Shown here: one piece after another, positions 9,021-16,689 of the stretch
How the letters are laid out: each line of letters opens with the position of its first letter
Position numbering within the stretch: the first letter of the stretch is position 1
Assembly (NCBI GenBank): GCA_910585435.1
Contig: CAJUEJ010000010.1
Location: 62,001-126,000, forward strand
Reading direction: 5' to 3'
From: an uncultured Hungatella sp.
Lineage (GTDB): Bacteria; Bacillota; Clostridia; Lachnospirales; Lachnospiraceae
Length of the DNA stretch: 64,000 nucleotides
Program-made: the position numbers and the translations under genes
The notes under the pieces: generated by a model
What the model was told of the DNA's origin: nothing
Database searches by the model: none
The model's input: the letters and a program-made list of their open reading frames with translations, nothing else

Positions 9021-9853
9021 AGATTGCTGTCATTGGAACAGGTACGTTAGGTTCGTCTATTGCACAAGTTTTTTCTCAGTGTAACAGCATAGAAAAAGTG
9101 TTTCTATGTAAGGGACGCCTGGAATCGAAAAAAACAGGACTTGAGAGCATAACAAAAGCTTTTGAAAAGCTTGTTACAAAAGAAAAGTTTACAAGGGAAC
9201 AAGCGGATTCATTTCTTAGCAAAATAGAAGCAGGTGAGAAAAAACTGGCTGTGGAAGCAGATTTATTAGTTGAAGCAGTTGCTGAAGATTTGGATGTAAA
9301 GAAAAGTGTCTTCTACGAGCTTGATGAAATATGTGACAGCCACACAATTTTCGCCACAAACACATCGTCTCTGCCAATAAAGGTAATAGGAGAGGGATTG
9401 AGTAGACCGATTATAGGGATGCACTTTTTTAATCCGGCTCCGGTTATGAAATTGGTCGAGGTGATCGCAACTGATAAAACTCCACAGAAAACCGTGGATT
9501 ATGTTATGGATGTTGCCAGATGGATAGGAAAAACACCAGTTGAAGTAAAGGAAGCTCCTGGCTTTGTGGTAAATCGAGTGTTAATTCCGATGATTAATGA
9601 AGCAATTAGCATCTATGCAGAAGGTGTAGCCAGTGTCGAAGATATTGATACAGCAATGAAACTTGGTGCAAACCAACCTATGGGACCACTGGCATTAGGG
9701 GATTTGATAGGCCTCGATGTTGTTCTTGCAATTCTAAATGTGATGCTCAATGAAACAGGAGATAACAGATATTTACCACAGCCAATGCTGAAGAAGATGG
9801 TTCGTGAACATAAACTAGGCAGAAAGTCAGGAGAGGGATTTTATAAATATTAA
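9017..9853 (+). CDS. hbd: 3-hydroxybutyryl-CoA dehydrogenase, embedded in the sugar operon
   Basis: 278 residues, normal for the short bacterial enzyme. The N-terminal Rossmann motif is IAVIGTGTLGSSIAQ, the NTSSLPI segment follows, and the catalytic His lies in IGMHFFNPAPVMKLVEV near residue 138. The C-terminal helical domain has APGFVVNRVLIPMINEA and ends KLGRKSGEGFYKY, as in Hbd. It reduces acetoacetyl-CoA to (S)-3-hydroxybutyryl-CoA with NAD(P)H. It starts inside the thiolase stop (ATGA-type overlap) and is followed 13 bases later by neuB, so the two-enzyme acyl-CoA module is co-transcribed with nonulosonate synthesis. No crotonase or butyryl-CoA genes accompany it. Confidence 0.92.
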   Translation: MKIAVIGTGTLGSSIAQVFSQCNSIEKVFLCKGRLESKKTGLESITKAFEKLVTKEKFTREQADSFLSKIEAGEKKLAVEADLLVEAVAEDLDVKKSVFYELDEICDSHTIFATNTSSLPIKVIGEGLSRPIIGMHFFNPAPVMKLVEVIATDKTPQKTVDYVMDVARWIGKTPVEVKEAPGFVVNRVLIPMINEAISIYAEGVASVEDIDTAMKLGANQPMGPLALGDLIGLDVVLAILNVMLNETGDNRYLPQPMLKKMVREHKLGRKSGEGFYKY

Positions 9854-9866
9854 GGGAGAAATTAAA

Positions 9867-10862
9867 ATGGGCAAAGTATTAATAATTGCTGAAGCGGGTG
9901 TTAATCACAATGGCAGCCTAGAAATGGCAAAACAGCTGGTGGACACTGCGCATGAATGTGGCGCAGACATAGTTAAATTCCAAACGGCAAAATTGGATTC
10001 GCTAGTCTCGAAAAGTGCCCAAATGGCCGATTATCAGAAGAAGAATATCGGTGTTGAGGAAAGCCAGAAGGAGATGCTTAAAAAGATTCTATTAAGTTAT
10101 GATGAATTTGTAGAAATTGCTTATTATTGCAAAGAAGTAGGTATTATATTCTTGTCAACACCTTTTGACATTGAGAGCATACATTTCCTAAATGATATGC
10201 AGGATATATGGAAGGTGCCTTCCGGCGAGATTACAAACTACCCATATCTTGTAGAAATTGCAAAGACTGGAAAAAAAGTTATACTTTCTACTGGAATGGC
10301 GGAGATGAATGAAATTCAAGCTGCAATCAATGTGCTGAATGAAAACGGAGCAACCGACATAACAATTCTTCATTGTACAACAGAATATCCTGTACCAATA
10401 AAGGATGTCAATCTCAATGCAATGAAAACATTAAAAGAAAGGCTGGGATATCCGGTTGGTTATTCGGATCATACTCTGGGGATAGAAGTGGATTTAGCGG
10501 CGGTTGCATTGGGGGCTGAGGTTATAGAGAAACATTTTACTCTTAACAGAGATTTTCCTGGGCCAGATCATAAGGCAAGCTTGGAGCCAGACGAATTAAA
10601 GGCGATGGTTGATGGTATCCGTAAGCTTGAACTGGCTTTGGGCTCAACCGAGAAGAAGCCATCTGAAGCTGAAGTCAGGAATAGAGAAGTTGCAAGAAAA
10701 AGCATTGTTGCCAATAGGAAGATTGTCGCAGGAGAAATATTAACGGCTGATAATGTAACTACCAAACGGCCGGGAACAGGTATCAACCCTATGCGATGGA
10801 ATGAAGTTATAGGAACAAAAGCTATTCGTGATTTTTATGAGGATGAACTTATAGAGATATGA
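9867..10862 (+). CDS. neuB: NeuB-type nonulosonic acid synthase (LegI/NeuB)
   Basis: 331 residues. A TIM barrel (residues about 1-270) begins LIIAEAGVNHNGSLEMAKQLVD and contains the FLSTPFD and HCTTEYPVP segments expected of sialic acid synthases. The last 60 residues form an antifreeze-like SAF domain (VARKSIVANRKIVAGEIL, then TTKRPGTGINP). It condenses phosphoenolpyruvate with a six-carbon amino sugar: ManNAc for NeuB, a 2,4-diacetamido-trideoxymannose for LegI. The presence of LegB and LegC homologues downstream favours the legionaminic substrate. GGGAGAA ribosome binding site at 9854. It overlaps neuC by 4 bases. Confidence 0.93.
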   Translation: MGKVLIIAEAGVNHNGSLEMAKQLVDTAHECGADIVKFQTAKLDSLVSKSAQMADYQKKNIGVEESQKEMLKKILLSYDEFVEIAYYCKEVGIIFLSTPFDIESIHFLNDMQDIWKVPSGEITNYPYLVEIAKTGKKVILSTGMAEMNEIQAAINVLNENGATDITILHCTTEYPVPIKDVNLNAMKTLKERLGYPVGYSDHTLGIEVDLAAVALGAEVIEKHFTLNRDFPGPDHKASLEPDELKAMVDGIRKLELALGSTEKKPSEAEVRNREVARKSIVANRKIVAGEILTADNVTTKRPGTGINPMRWNEVIGTKAIRDFYEDELIEI

Positions 10863-12019
10863 AGAGGATTGGAATTGTAACTGCGACAAGGGCAGAATAT
10901 GGTCTTTTATCACCTCTGATAAAGGAACTAAGAAAATATGAAAATGATGTACTGGCAATAGACTTGATTGTTACAGGAACGCACCTTAGTTATGATTACG
11001 GACATACGATTGAAGAAATAGATGACAGAATTGATTATAAAATTGATATCCCTGTTTTATCTAGAGCAGAACTTGATATATCCACTAATCAGGCGGCTAC
11101 ACTAGTAAGGTTTACCGAATTATTTATAAGAATACAATATGATGCGGTTATCCTTTTAGGAGATCGATACGAGACCTTGATGATAGCAATAGCTGCAGGG
11201 AATACAAGGACTCCGATTTTTCATCTTTGTGGGGGAGATACCACAGAGGGAGCTATTGATGAATGGATAAGGCATTCTATAACAAAGATGAGTTATCTTC
11301 ATTTTGTTACAAATAAAGAAAGCAGAGAACGTGTGATACAACTAGGCGAAAATCCAGAGAGAGTATTCAATTATGGAGCGACTGGTATAGATAATGTACT
11401 TCATCAGACATATATGGAGAAAGATGAGGCTCTTTCTAGCATTGGCTTACACGATTGCAAGTATATTTTATGCACATATCACCCTGTAACGTTGAGCAAA
11501 GCAAGTGTCGATTATCAAATTACAGAATTCCTAAAGATAATTGATCATTTTCATGAATATGAGTTCGTCGTTACAAAATCAAATGCAGATCAAGGCGGTT
11601 CTCGAATAAATGAATTATTAGATGCTGCTAAGAAAAATATATCCAATCTTCATGTTTTTGCATCTCTCGGTGTGAAACGATATTTATCACTTATGAAATA
11701 TGCTGAATGCGTCATTGGCAATTCTTCAAGCGGGATTGCCGAAGCACCGGCATTACATATACCGACAGTGAATATTGGAGATAGACAAAAGGGAAGACTG
11801 CAGTCTGAAAGCATAATCAACTGTGGAGAACAATCGAAAGATATTATTAGAGCTTTACGGAATGCTTTATCTAATGAGCATAAAGAAATCTGTCAGAAGG
11901 TAATAAGTCCATATGGGGATGGGCATGCAGCTGAAAGAATAGCTAAAAAGATAGTTGAAGCTGTTATGGATGGGAGGATAGATCTAAAGAAGAAATTCTA
12001 TGGTCTAAAATATATATGA
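10859..12019 (+). CDS. neuC: Hydrolysing nucleotide-sugar 2-epimerase (LegG/NeuC)
   Basis: 386 residues, GT-B fold. It starts RIGIVTATRAEYGLLSPLIKEL as in NeuC/NeuC-like LegG, has the LLGDRYETLMIAIAA segment near residue 100, the HLCGGDTTEG block, and the C-terminal NSSSGIAEAPALHIPTVNIGDRQKGR motif. The enzyme hydrolyses and epimerises an NDP-linked amino sugar, delivering the free manno sugar to NeuB. With a PtmE-like guanylyltransferase in the operon the donor is likely GDP-linked 2,4-diacetamido-bacillosamine, though UDP cannot be excluded. Start overlaps the neuB stop. About 125 bases without a gene separate it from neuA; I see no clear promoter or terminator there. Confidence 0.92.
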   Translation: MKRIGIVTATRAEYGLLSPLIKELRKYENDVLAIDLIVTGTHLSYDYGHTIEEIDDRIDYKIDIPVLSRAELDISTNQAATLVRFTELFIRIQYDAVILLGDRYETLMIAIAAGNTRTPIFHLCGGDTTEGAIDEWIRHSITKMSYLHFVTNKESRERVIQLGENPERVFNYGATGIDNVLHQTYMEKDEALSSIGLHDCKYILCTYHPVTLSKASVDYQITEFLKIIDHFHEYEFVVTKSNADQGGSRINELLDAAKKNISNLHVFASLGVKRYLSLMKYAECVIGNSSSGIAEAPALHIPTVNIGDRQKGRLQSESIINCGEQSKDIIRALRNALSNEHKEICQKVISPYGDGHAAERIAKKIVEAVMDGRIDLKKKFYGLKYI

Positions 12020-12144
12020 ATCTTATATTTAGATGCTGTTAAGGGTGGAGGTTTCTGTTCCTTTTATTGCCCCAGTGGTATTTGTTTTACTCAATAGTAA
12101 AGACAAATATTGAAATGTTTATTTCATGAAAGGATATAAAAGAA

Positions 12145-12825
12145 TTGAATAATATAGCTATTATATCGGCACGTTCCGGATCCAAAGGATTGCCGGATAA
12201 GAATATAAAAGAATTATCAGGAAAACCTTTGATGGCATATTCCATTGAAGCGGCAATTCAATCAGAATGCTTTGATGATGTTATGGTATCAACAGATTCA
12301 GAAAAATATGCTGAAATTGCCAGAATGTATGGTGCTGAAGTCCCATTTATGCGAAGTGAAGTAACATCTTCTGACACTGCCTCTTCATGGGATGTGGTTG
12401 AGGAAGTGTTACAAGGATATGAGAAGATGGGTAAAATCTTTGATACTATTTGCCTTTTACAACCAACTTCTCCGATGAGAACTTCCGGAGACATAAAAGC
12501 TGCTTACAGTCTTTACAAAGAGAAGGATGCCATAGCGGTATTGTCCATGACGGAGTTGGAGCATCCAATGGAATGGTGCGGGAAGATAGACGAAACATTA
12601 AGTATTTGTGGGTTTCATAATAAAACCGGGGGCGTACGTCGGCAGGATATGGGCAAGTCTTATAGGCCCAATGGTGCAATTTATATTGTATCCGTGCCGG
12701 AATTCAGAAAGGATAGATATCTGTATCGAGAAGGAGCATATGCTTATATCATGCCACGGCACAGGTCTGTAGACATAGATACGGAGTTCGATTTTAGATT
12801 TGCGGAATTTATGATAGGAAGGTAG
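12145..12825 (+). CDS. neuA: CMP-nonulosonic acid synthetase (LegF/NeuA)
   Basis: TTG start at 12145 with GAAAGGA at 12128-12134 as ribosome binding site. The 226-residue product opens NNIAIISARSGSKGLPDKNIK, the CTP-binding signature of CMP-sialate synthetases, followed by VSTDSEKYAEIA, CLLQPTSPMR and the C-terminal DIDTEFDFRFAE. It activates the free nonulosonic acid as a CMP-sugar for glycosyltransferases. Length matches LegF/NeuA without extra domains. It lies between neuC and the dehydratase, completing the core of the pathway. Confidence 0.92.
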   Translation: MNNIAIISARSGSKGLPDKNIKELSGKPLMAYSIEAAIQSECFDDVMVSTDSEKYAEIARMYGAEVPFMRSEVTSSDTASSWDVVEEVLQGYEKMGKIFDTICLLQPTSPMRTSGDIKAAYSLYKEKDAIAVLSMTELEHPMEWCGKIDETLSICGFHNKTGGVRRQDMGKSYRPNGAIYIVSVPEFRKDRYLYREGAYAYIMPRHRSVDIDTEFDFRFAEFMIGR

Positions 12826-12831
12826 ATAATA

Positions 12832-14061
12832 TTGTTTAACTTAAGCTCATTTATAAACACATACGTAACAAAACGTCCGGATTCCATGTTTGGGCCTGAT
12901 ATCGAAAATAACAGGAAATTATTAGAAAAGTCTATAAGGGGTAAGGCAGTGTTGGTCATCGGCGGTGCTGGAAGTATAGGAAGCTCATTCATAAGGGTGA
13001 TTCTTCCATTCAGGCCATCCCAACTTGTAGTTGTTGATACTAACGAAAACGCATTGACGGAGCTGACAAGATCTCTGCGCTCATCAGCAGCATTGAGCTC
13101 TGTGGTGCCCGACGTTTATCTCCCTTATCCTATGGACTATAGTTCGACAGTCTTTAGGAGGATGTTCATACATCATAAGCGTGCAAACGGTTCAGGTGGC
13201 TTTGATATTGTGGCAAATTTCAGTGCCCACAAGCATGTGAGAACAGAAAAAGATATATATAGTGTTGAAGCACTACTTCGGAATAACGTTATTAGTGCTA
13301 AGGCCTTCCTTGATCTGTTGGAGTCAAATCCTCCCGAGACATATTTCTGCGTTTCCACTGATAAAGCAGCTAATCCTGTGAATATCATGGGAGCGAGTAA
13401 GCGTATTATGGAAGATTTGATTTTCTCATATTCTAATGCATTCCCAGTCAAAACCGCACGTTTTGCTAATGTTGCATTTAGTAATGGTTCACTTCCGGCA
13501 GGATTTCTTGACCGAATCAAGCAGCGTCAGCCGCTGTCAGCACCTTCCGATGTAAAGCGGTACTTTGTAAGCCCTCAAGAATCTGGACAGATATGTATGC
13601 TAAGTGCCATGTTAGGTTCTAATCGGAACATCTTTTTTCCTAAGCTTGAAGAAGCACAGATGACTACATTCGACAGGATAGCAGAAGACCTGCTGACATC
13701 CATGGGATATGAAATAGACTACTGTAACTCAGATGCTGAGGCAATAGAGAAGGCCTCAAGGTGGGAAGATAGTAAACCTTATCCAGTACATTTCAGTGCA
13801 TCAGACACAAGCGGTGAGAAGGCCTTTGAAGAGTTCTATGTTGAAGGCGAAGCGGTGGATATGGAGAGGTTCAAATCTCTTGGTGTAATAACTGACAAAG
13901 AGATTCAAGATCGTAACGCTGTGATTAATCTGATTACCACACTTGCTCAGGCTTTTGAATCCGAGAATTGCACTAAAGCAGATATAGTAAAGATTATATC
14001 ATCGTATCTTCCAAACTTCGGGCATATTGAAACAGGAAAAAGTTTAGATGGGAAGATGTGA
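12832..14061 (+). CDS. legB: LegB-like NDP-GlcNAc 4,6-dehydratase (CapD family)
   Basis: TTG start at 12832, six bases after neuA, with GGAAGG upstream. The 409-residue protein has the Rossmann motif VLVIGGAGSIGSSFI near residue 43 and CFVSTDKAANPVNIMGASKR near 180 where the usual catalytic Tyr of YxxxK is Met, as in the CapD/FlaA1/LegB group. It probably removes water from a nucleotide-linked GlcNAc to give the 4-keto-6-deoxy sugar used by the next gene. A C-terminal extension of about 100 residues is poorly conserved-looking. GDP-GlcNAc is the expected substrate if the PtmE-type gene supplies it; UDP-GlcNAc is the alternative. Confidence 0.83.
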   Translation: MFNLSSFINTYVTKRPDSMFGPDIENNRKLLEKSIRGKAVLVIGGAGSIGSSFIRVILPFRPSQLVVVDTNENALTELTRSLRSSAALSSVVPDVYLPYPMDYSSTVFRRMFIHHKRANGSGGFDIVANFSAHKHVRTEKDIYSVEALLRNNVISAKAFLDLLESNPPETYFCVSTDKAANPVNIMGASKRIMEDLIFSYSNAFPVKTARFANVAFSNGSLPAGFLDRIKQRQPLSAPSDVKRYFVSPQESGQICMLSAMLGSNRNIFFPKLEEAQMTTFDRIAEDLLTSMGYEIDYCNSDAEAIEKASRWEDSKPYPVHFSASDTSGEKAFEEFYVEGEAVDMERFKSLGVITDKEIQDRNAVINLITTLAQAFESENCTKADIVKIISSYLPNFGHIETGKSLDGKM

Positions 14062-14086
14062 TTTATAGAAAGGCAAGGATAGACAA

Positions 14087-15244
14087 ATGATTTCATTGGC
14101 AATGCCAAATTTAACCGGCAATGAGAAAAAATATCTTGATGATTGTATAGACACTACCTTTGTATCATCAATAGGTGAATATGTAACAAAGTTCGAAGGA
14201 ATGGTTGCAGAAGCGAATGGAAGTGTTGGGGCTGTGGCTGTAAGTTCGGGTACTACAGGCATTCATGCAGCATTAACAGCCATTGGTGTTAAGTATGGCG
14301 ATCTTGTGATTATCCCGACATTCACATTTATTGCATCAGCAAATGCTGTGAGACATTGTGGAGCGGATCCGTGGCTGATGGATATAAGCGAAGCTGACTG
14401 GTGTTTAGATTCGGAACTGGTTAGGAAGGAAATCCAGGAGCGCTGTGAGAGACGGGATGATGGCCTGTATCACAAGGAAAGAAATCAGCGTGTAGCTGCA
14501 ATAATGCCGGTATATACGCTGGGGAACATTCCTAATATGAATGAGTTTAGGCAGGTTGCGGATGATTATAAAATTCCGCTTGTGGCTGATGCAGCATGCG
14601 CAATCGGAGCAACTTATGAAGGAGCTAAGTTTGGAGCTTTGGCAGATCTAAGCATTCTGTCTTTTAATGGAAACAAGACCATTACCTGTGGCGGCGGAGG
14701 CGCTGTAGTAGGATGTGATCAGGAATTGCTTGCTCATGTCCGCCATCTTACAACAACTGCGCGTGTATGGCCTGATTACGATTTTGATGAAGTCGGTTTC
14801 AACTACCGCATGACAAACATTCAGGCTGCCGTTGGTGTGGCACAGATGGAAAGGCTTGACAGCTTTATTGATACGAAGCGAAAAGTGCGTTCCTATTATG
14901 AAGAGAAATTAGGGGCTGTGGCAAAGGAGAAGGGATTGGGATTTTTCCCGACGACAGACGGATCTTCTTGTTGGTTCTCAGGGATAGTTTTGCCAGAAGG
15001 AGAAAAACTTGATGCTGCGAAGAAAATCTGTACAAAACTGAAAGAATATGGGATTGAAGCCCGTTCATTCTGGAAACCTGTACATCTTCAGGAGCCATAT
15101 AAAGACTGTCTAAAGAGTAGAGTTGATATAGCTGAGAGCTTGTGGCAGAGGATTATCACACTTCCCTGCAGTACAAATATTACGGATGATGAACTTATGA
15201 AAACTGTTACTTCTGTTCTGTCAGTAATGTCAACAGTAGATTAA
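14087..15244 (+). CDS. legC: LegC-like sugar aminotransferase (DegT/DnrJ/EryC1 family)
   Basis: 385 residues, PLP-dependent fold type I. Features are SVGAVAVSSGTTGIHAAL (cofactor phosphate site), PTFTFIASANAV, LVADAACAIGATYEG and the Schiff-base Lys in SFNGNKTITCGGGGA near residue 196. This subfamily, with an extra internal segment and the NAVRHCGADPWLMDI stretch, is the LegC/PtmF-type 4-aminotransferase that follows LegB in legionaminic pathways. It converts the 4-keto sugar to a 4-amino sugar with glutamate as donor, and the NeuD-like enzymes would then acylate that amine. It is the last apparently intact gene of the block. Confidence 0.87.
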   Translation: MISLAMPNLTGNEKKYLDDCIDTTFVSSIGEYVTKFEGMVAEANGSVGAVAVSSGTTGIHAALTAIGVKYGDLVIIPTFTFIASANAVRHCGADPWLMDISEADWCLDSELVRKEIQERCERRDDGLYHKERNQRVAAIMPVYTLGNIPNMNEFRQVADDYKIPLVADAACAIGATYEGAKFGALADLSILSFNGNKTITCGGGGAVVGCDQELLAHVRHLTTTARVWPDYDFDEVGFNYRMTNIQAAVGVAQMERLDSFIDTKRKVRSYYEEKLGAVAKEKGLGFFPTTDGSSCWFSGIVLPEGEKLDAAKKICTKLKEYGIEARSFWKPVHLQEPYKDCLKSRVDIAESLWQRIITLPCSTNITDDELMKTVTSVLSVMSTVD

Positions 15245-15309
15245 TAAGGATATTGTTCAATCACAGAGATAAGAAATAAAGTTGAATTAATAGGAATATT
15301 TTCTTTCAT

Positions 15310-15507
15310 ATGCATGTTGTTTTGTACGATTATCAGGGTGTTCTTCCATTTTTCCGACAGGACATTTTTTTAAATCGTTATTTTAGCGGACTACATTTTG
15401 TTATAAAAGTACCAGTATACTATGTGATAATGTTGATGGGGCCAATAGGAATCAGATATTTTAAAAAATTGATTATTTTAAGTTATCAATTTAAAAGGAA
15501 GAAATAG
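15310..15507 (+). CDS. Short hypothetical ORF, probable gene remnant
   Basis: A 65-residue frame with a hydrophobic stretch (VIKVPVYYVIMLMGPIGIRYF) and a basic end resembling the C-terminus of membrane-attached glycosyltransferases. It has no convincing ribosome binding site and lies between legC and a broken aminotransferase gene, so I read it as a leftover of a deleted glycosyltransferase. It could also be non-coding. Confidence 0.3.
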   Translation: MHVVLYDYQGVLPFFRQDIFLNRYFSGLHFVIKVPVYYVIMLMGPIGIRYFKKLIILSYQFKRKK

Positions 15508-15508
15508 A

Positions 15509-15876
15509 ATGGAAAGGATTATGCCAAATCGCCTCGACAGAGCTTTTTTAAAATACCAGAAGGAATTTGAGGAAAAAGCCATTGATGTGTTGCGGTCTGG
15601 CTGGTATATACTTGGGAAAGAAGTTGAAGGTTTTGAAAGAGAATTTGCAGAATACATAGGGACGAAGCATTATGCAGGACTTGCAAGTGGCTTAGATGCA
15701 TTGTGGATAGCATTTCGTCTTCTAGGGATACGGGGGATGAGGTAATTGTACAGGGAAATACTTACATTGCCAGCGTAATGGGAATTACGATCAATGGCGC
15801 TACACCTATATTTGTAGAGCCAGATGAGTACTTTAATATAGATGTATCCAAAATAATAGAAGAAATAAATCGTTAA
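15509..15876 (+). pseudogene. Truncated and frameshifted DegT/DnrJ/EryC1 sugar aminotransferase
   Basis: The first frame (15509-15745) encodes the standard N-terminus of a 3-keto-sugar aminotransferase of the FdtB/QdtB type: FLKYQKEFEEKAIDVLRSGWYILGKEVEGFE, then ASGLDALWIAFRLLGI. The match continues in another frame as GDEVIVQGNTYIASVMGITI and stops at a TAA at 15874, far short of the roughly 370 residues of the family. So a frameshift near 15725-15733 and loss of the PLP-lysine half make it non-functional. It marks the ragged downstream edge of the polysaccharide locus. Confidence 0.88.
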
Positions 15877-15917
15877 AATTTTATCTTGCGATTGTCCTGC
15901 TAAGTTTGTTAAAACCA

Positions 15918-15971
15918 TTGAAAAACAGTGATTTTGAGGTATAATTATAGAAACAAAACAGCGATTTTGAG
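15918..15971 (+). promoter_or_regulatory. Promoter with a 17-bp direct repeat, upstream of the MNT/HEPN pair
   Basis: TTGAAA at 15918-15923 and TATAAT at 15940-15945 are separated by 16 bases. A 17-base sequence, AAAACAGYGATTTTGAG, occurs at 15922-15938 and again at 15955-15971, the first copy filling the spacer and the second lying just downstream of the start point. Such paired sites are what an autoregulating toxin-antitoxin complex would bind. Binding is inference. Confidence 0.55.
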
Positions 15972-16054
15972 AAATCCTAATTAGTGGGAGGAGCTATGTT
16001 TAAAAGAAAGCAAACTTGCCTGAAACAGGAATAATGAAATAGGAGGTATTATTC

Positions 16055-16348
16055 ATGAAGCTGTCCAGAGAAGAAATTGAAGGTTTTATTAAAATCCTTT
16101 TGGCTAAGTATAATGCGAAATATGCCATACTATTTGGTTCCTATGCACGGGGGGATGCTACAGAAGATTCGGACATAGATGTGGTTGTTGTAGGTAATGA
16201 AAATTTTAGAGGAAGAGATATTTTTGCATTCGGAGAAGAGTTACGCCAACTTACTAATAAAAATGTTGATGTATTCGAAATCCGAGAAGTGAATAAAGAC
16301 ACAGGATTTTATAACAATATTTTAAGAGAAGGGGTGCGTATCGCATGA
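16055..16348 (+). CDS. mntA: MntA-type minimal nucleotidyltransferase antitoxin
   Basis: 97 residues with the polymerase-beta-type motif GSYARGDATEDSDIDVVVVG near residue 29 (GSxxRG...SDxD), intact including both metal-binding Asp. Known MntA proteins neutralise the partner HEPN RNase by AMPylating a Tyr in its Rx4-6HxY motif. Good AGGAGG ribosome binding site at 16041-16046. It overlaps the following HEPN gene by 4 bases, the usual arrangement. Because the toxin partner is broken, this gene is probably a survivor without its main target. Confidence 0.85.
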   Translation: MKLSREEIEGFIKILLAKYNAKYAILFGSYARGDATEDSDIDVVVVGNENFRGRDIFAFGEELRQLTNKNVDVFEIREVNKDTGFYNNILREGVRIA

Positions 16349-16663
16349 AAAAATCCGATAAGGAGAGGCTTAAAAGAATTGTTTCTATATGGAGCAGTTT
16401 AAGCGAGCAGATGGAACAGCGAAGTATAACTGTAGAATTATTATTGGAGGATGAATTTTCACAGTGGGCGGTAACTACGCCATTATATAATATTGGTGAA
16501 CACGTATACCAGTTAAGTGATGAACTGAAAAGGAAATATCCAGAACAGCCTTGGAACGCTGTGGCCGTATGAGGGGATTAATTGGACGATGATTGTTGAG
16601 GTAATATTTGAGGATATGATTCCCTTTGTTGAGGCAGTAGAAAAAATTTTGGATGAAATATGA
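16345..16663 (+). pseudogene. hepT: HepT-like HEPN toxin lacking its catalytic RNase segment
   Basis: The first frame (16345-16572) gives a normal HEPN N-terminus: SIWSSLSEQMEQR, FSQWAVTTPLYNIGEHVYQLSDEL, then PWNAVA. Family members continue with GMRxxLVHxY, which contains the RNase Rx4-6H motif. Here the sequence jumps straight to YEGINWTMIVEVIFEDMIPF in another frame and ends at TGA 16661-16663. About 28 bases covering exactly the Arg-to-His motif are missing, and the deletion also shifts the frame. The protein cannot be a working RNase. The antitoxin upstream is intact. Confidence 0.85.
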
Positions 16664-16689
16664 AATCAGATGTGTGCGGGAATAATTTT

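Noticed and set aside
7824..9853. Part of a butyrate fermentation operon
   Set aside because: No crotonase, butyryl-CoA dehydrogenase, etfAB or butyrate transferase is adjacent, and both genes are translationally coupled to sugar genes.
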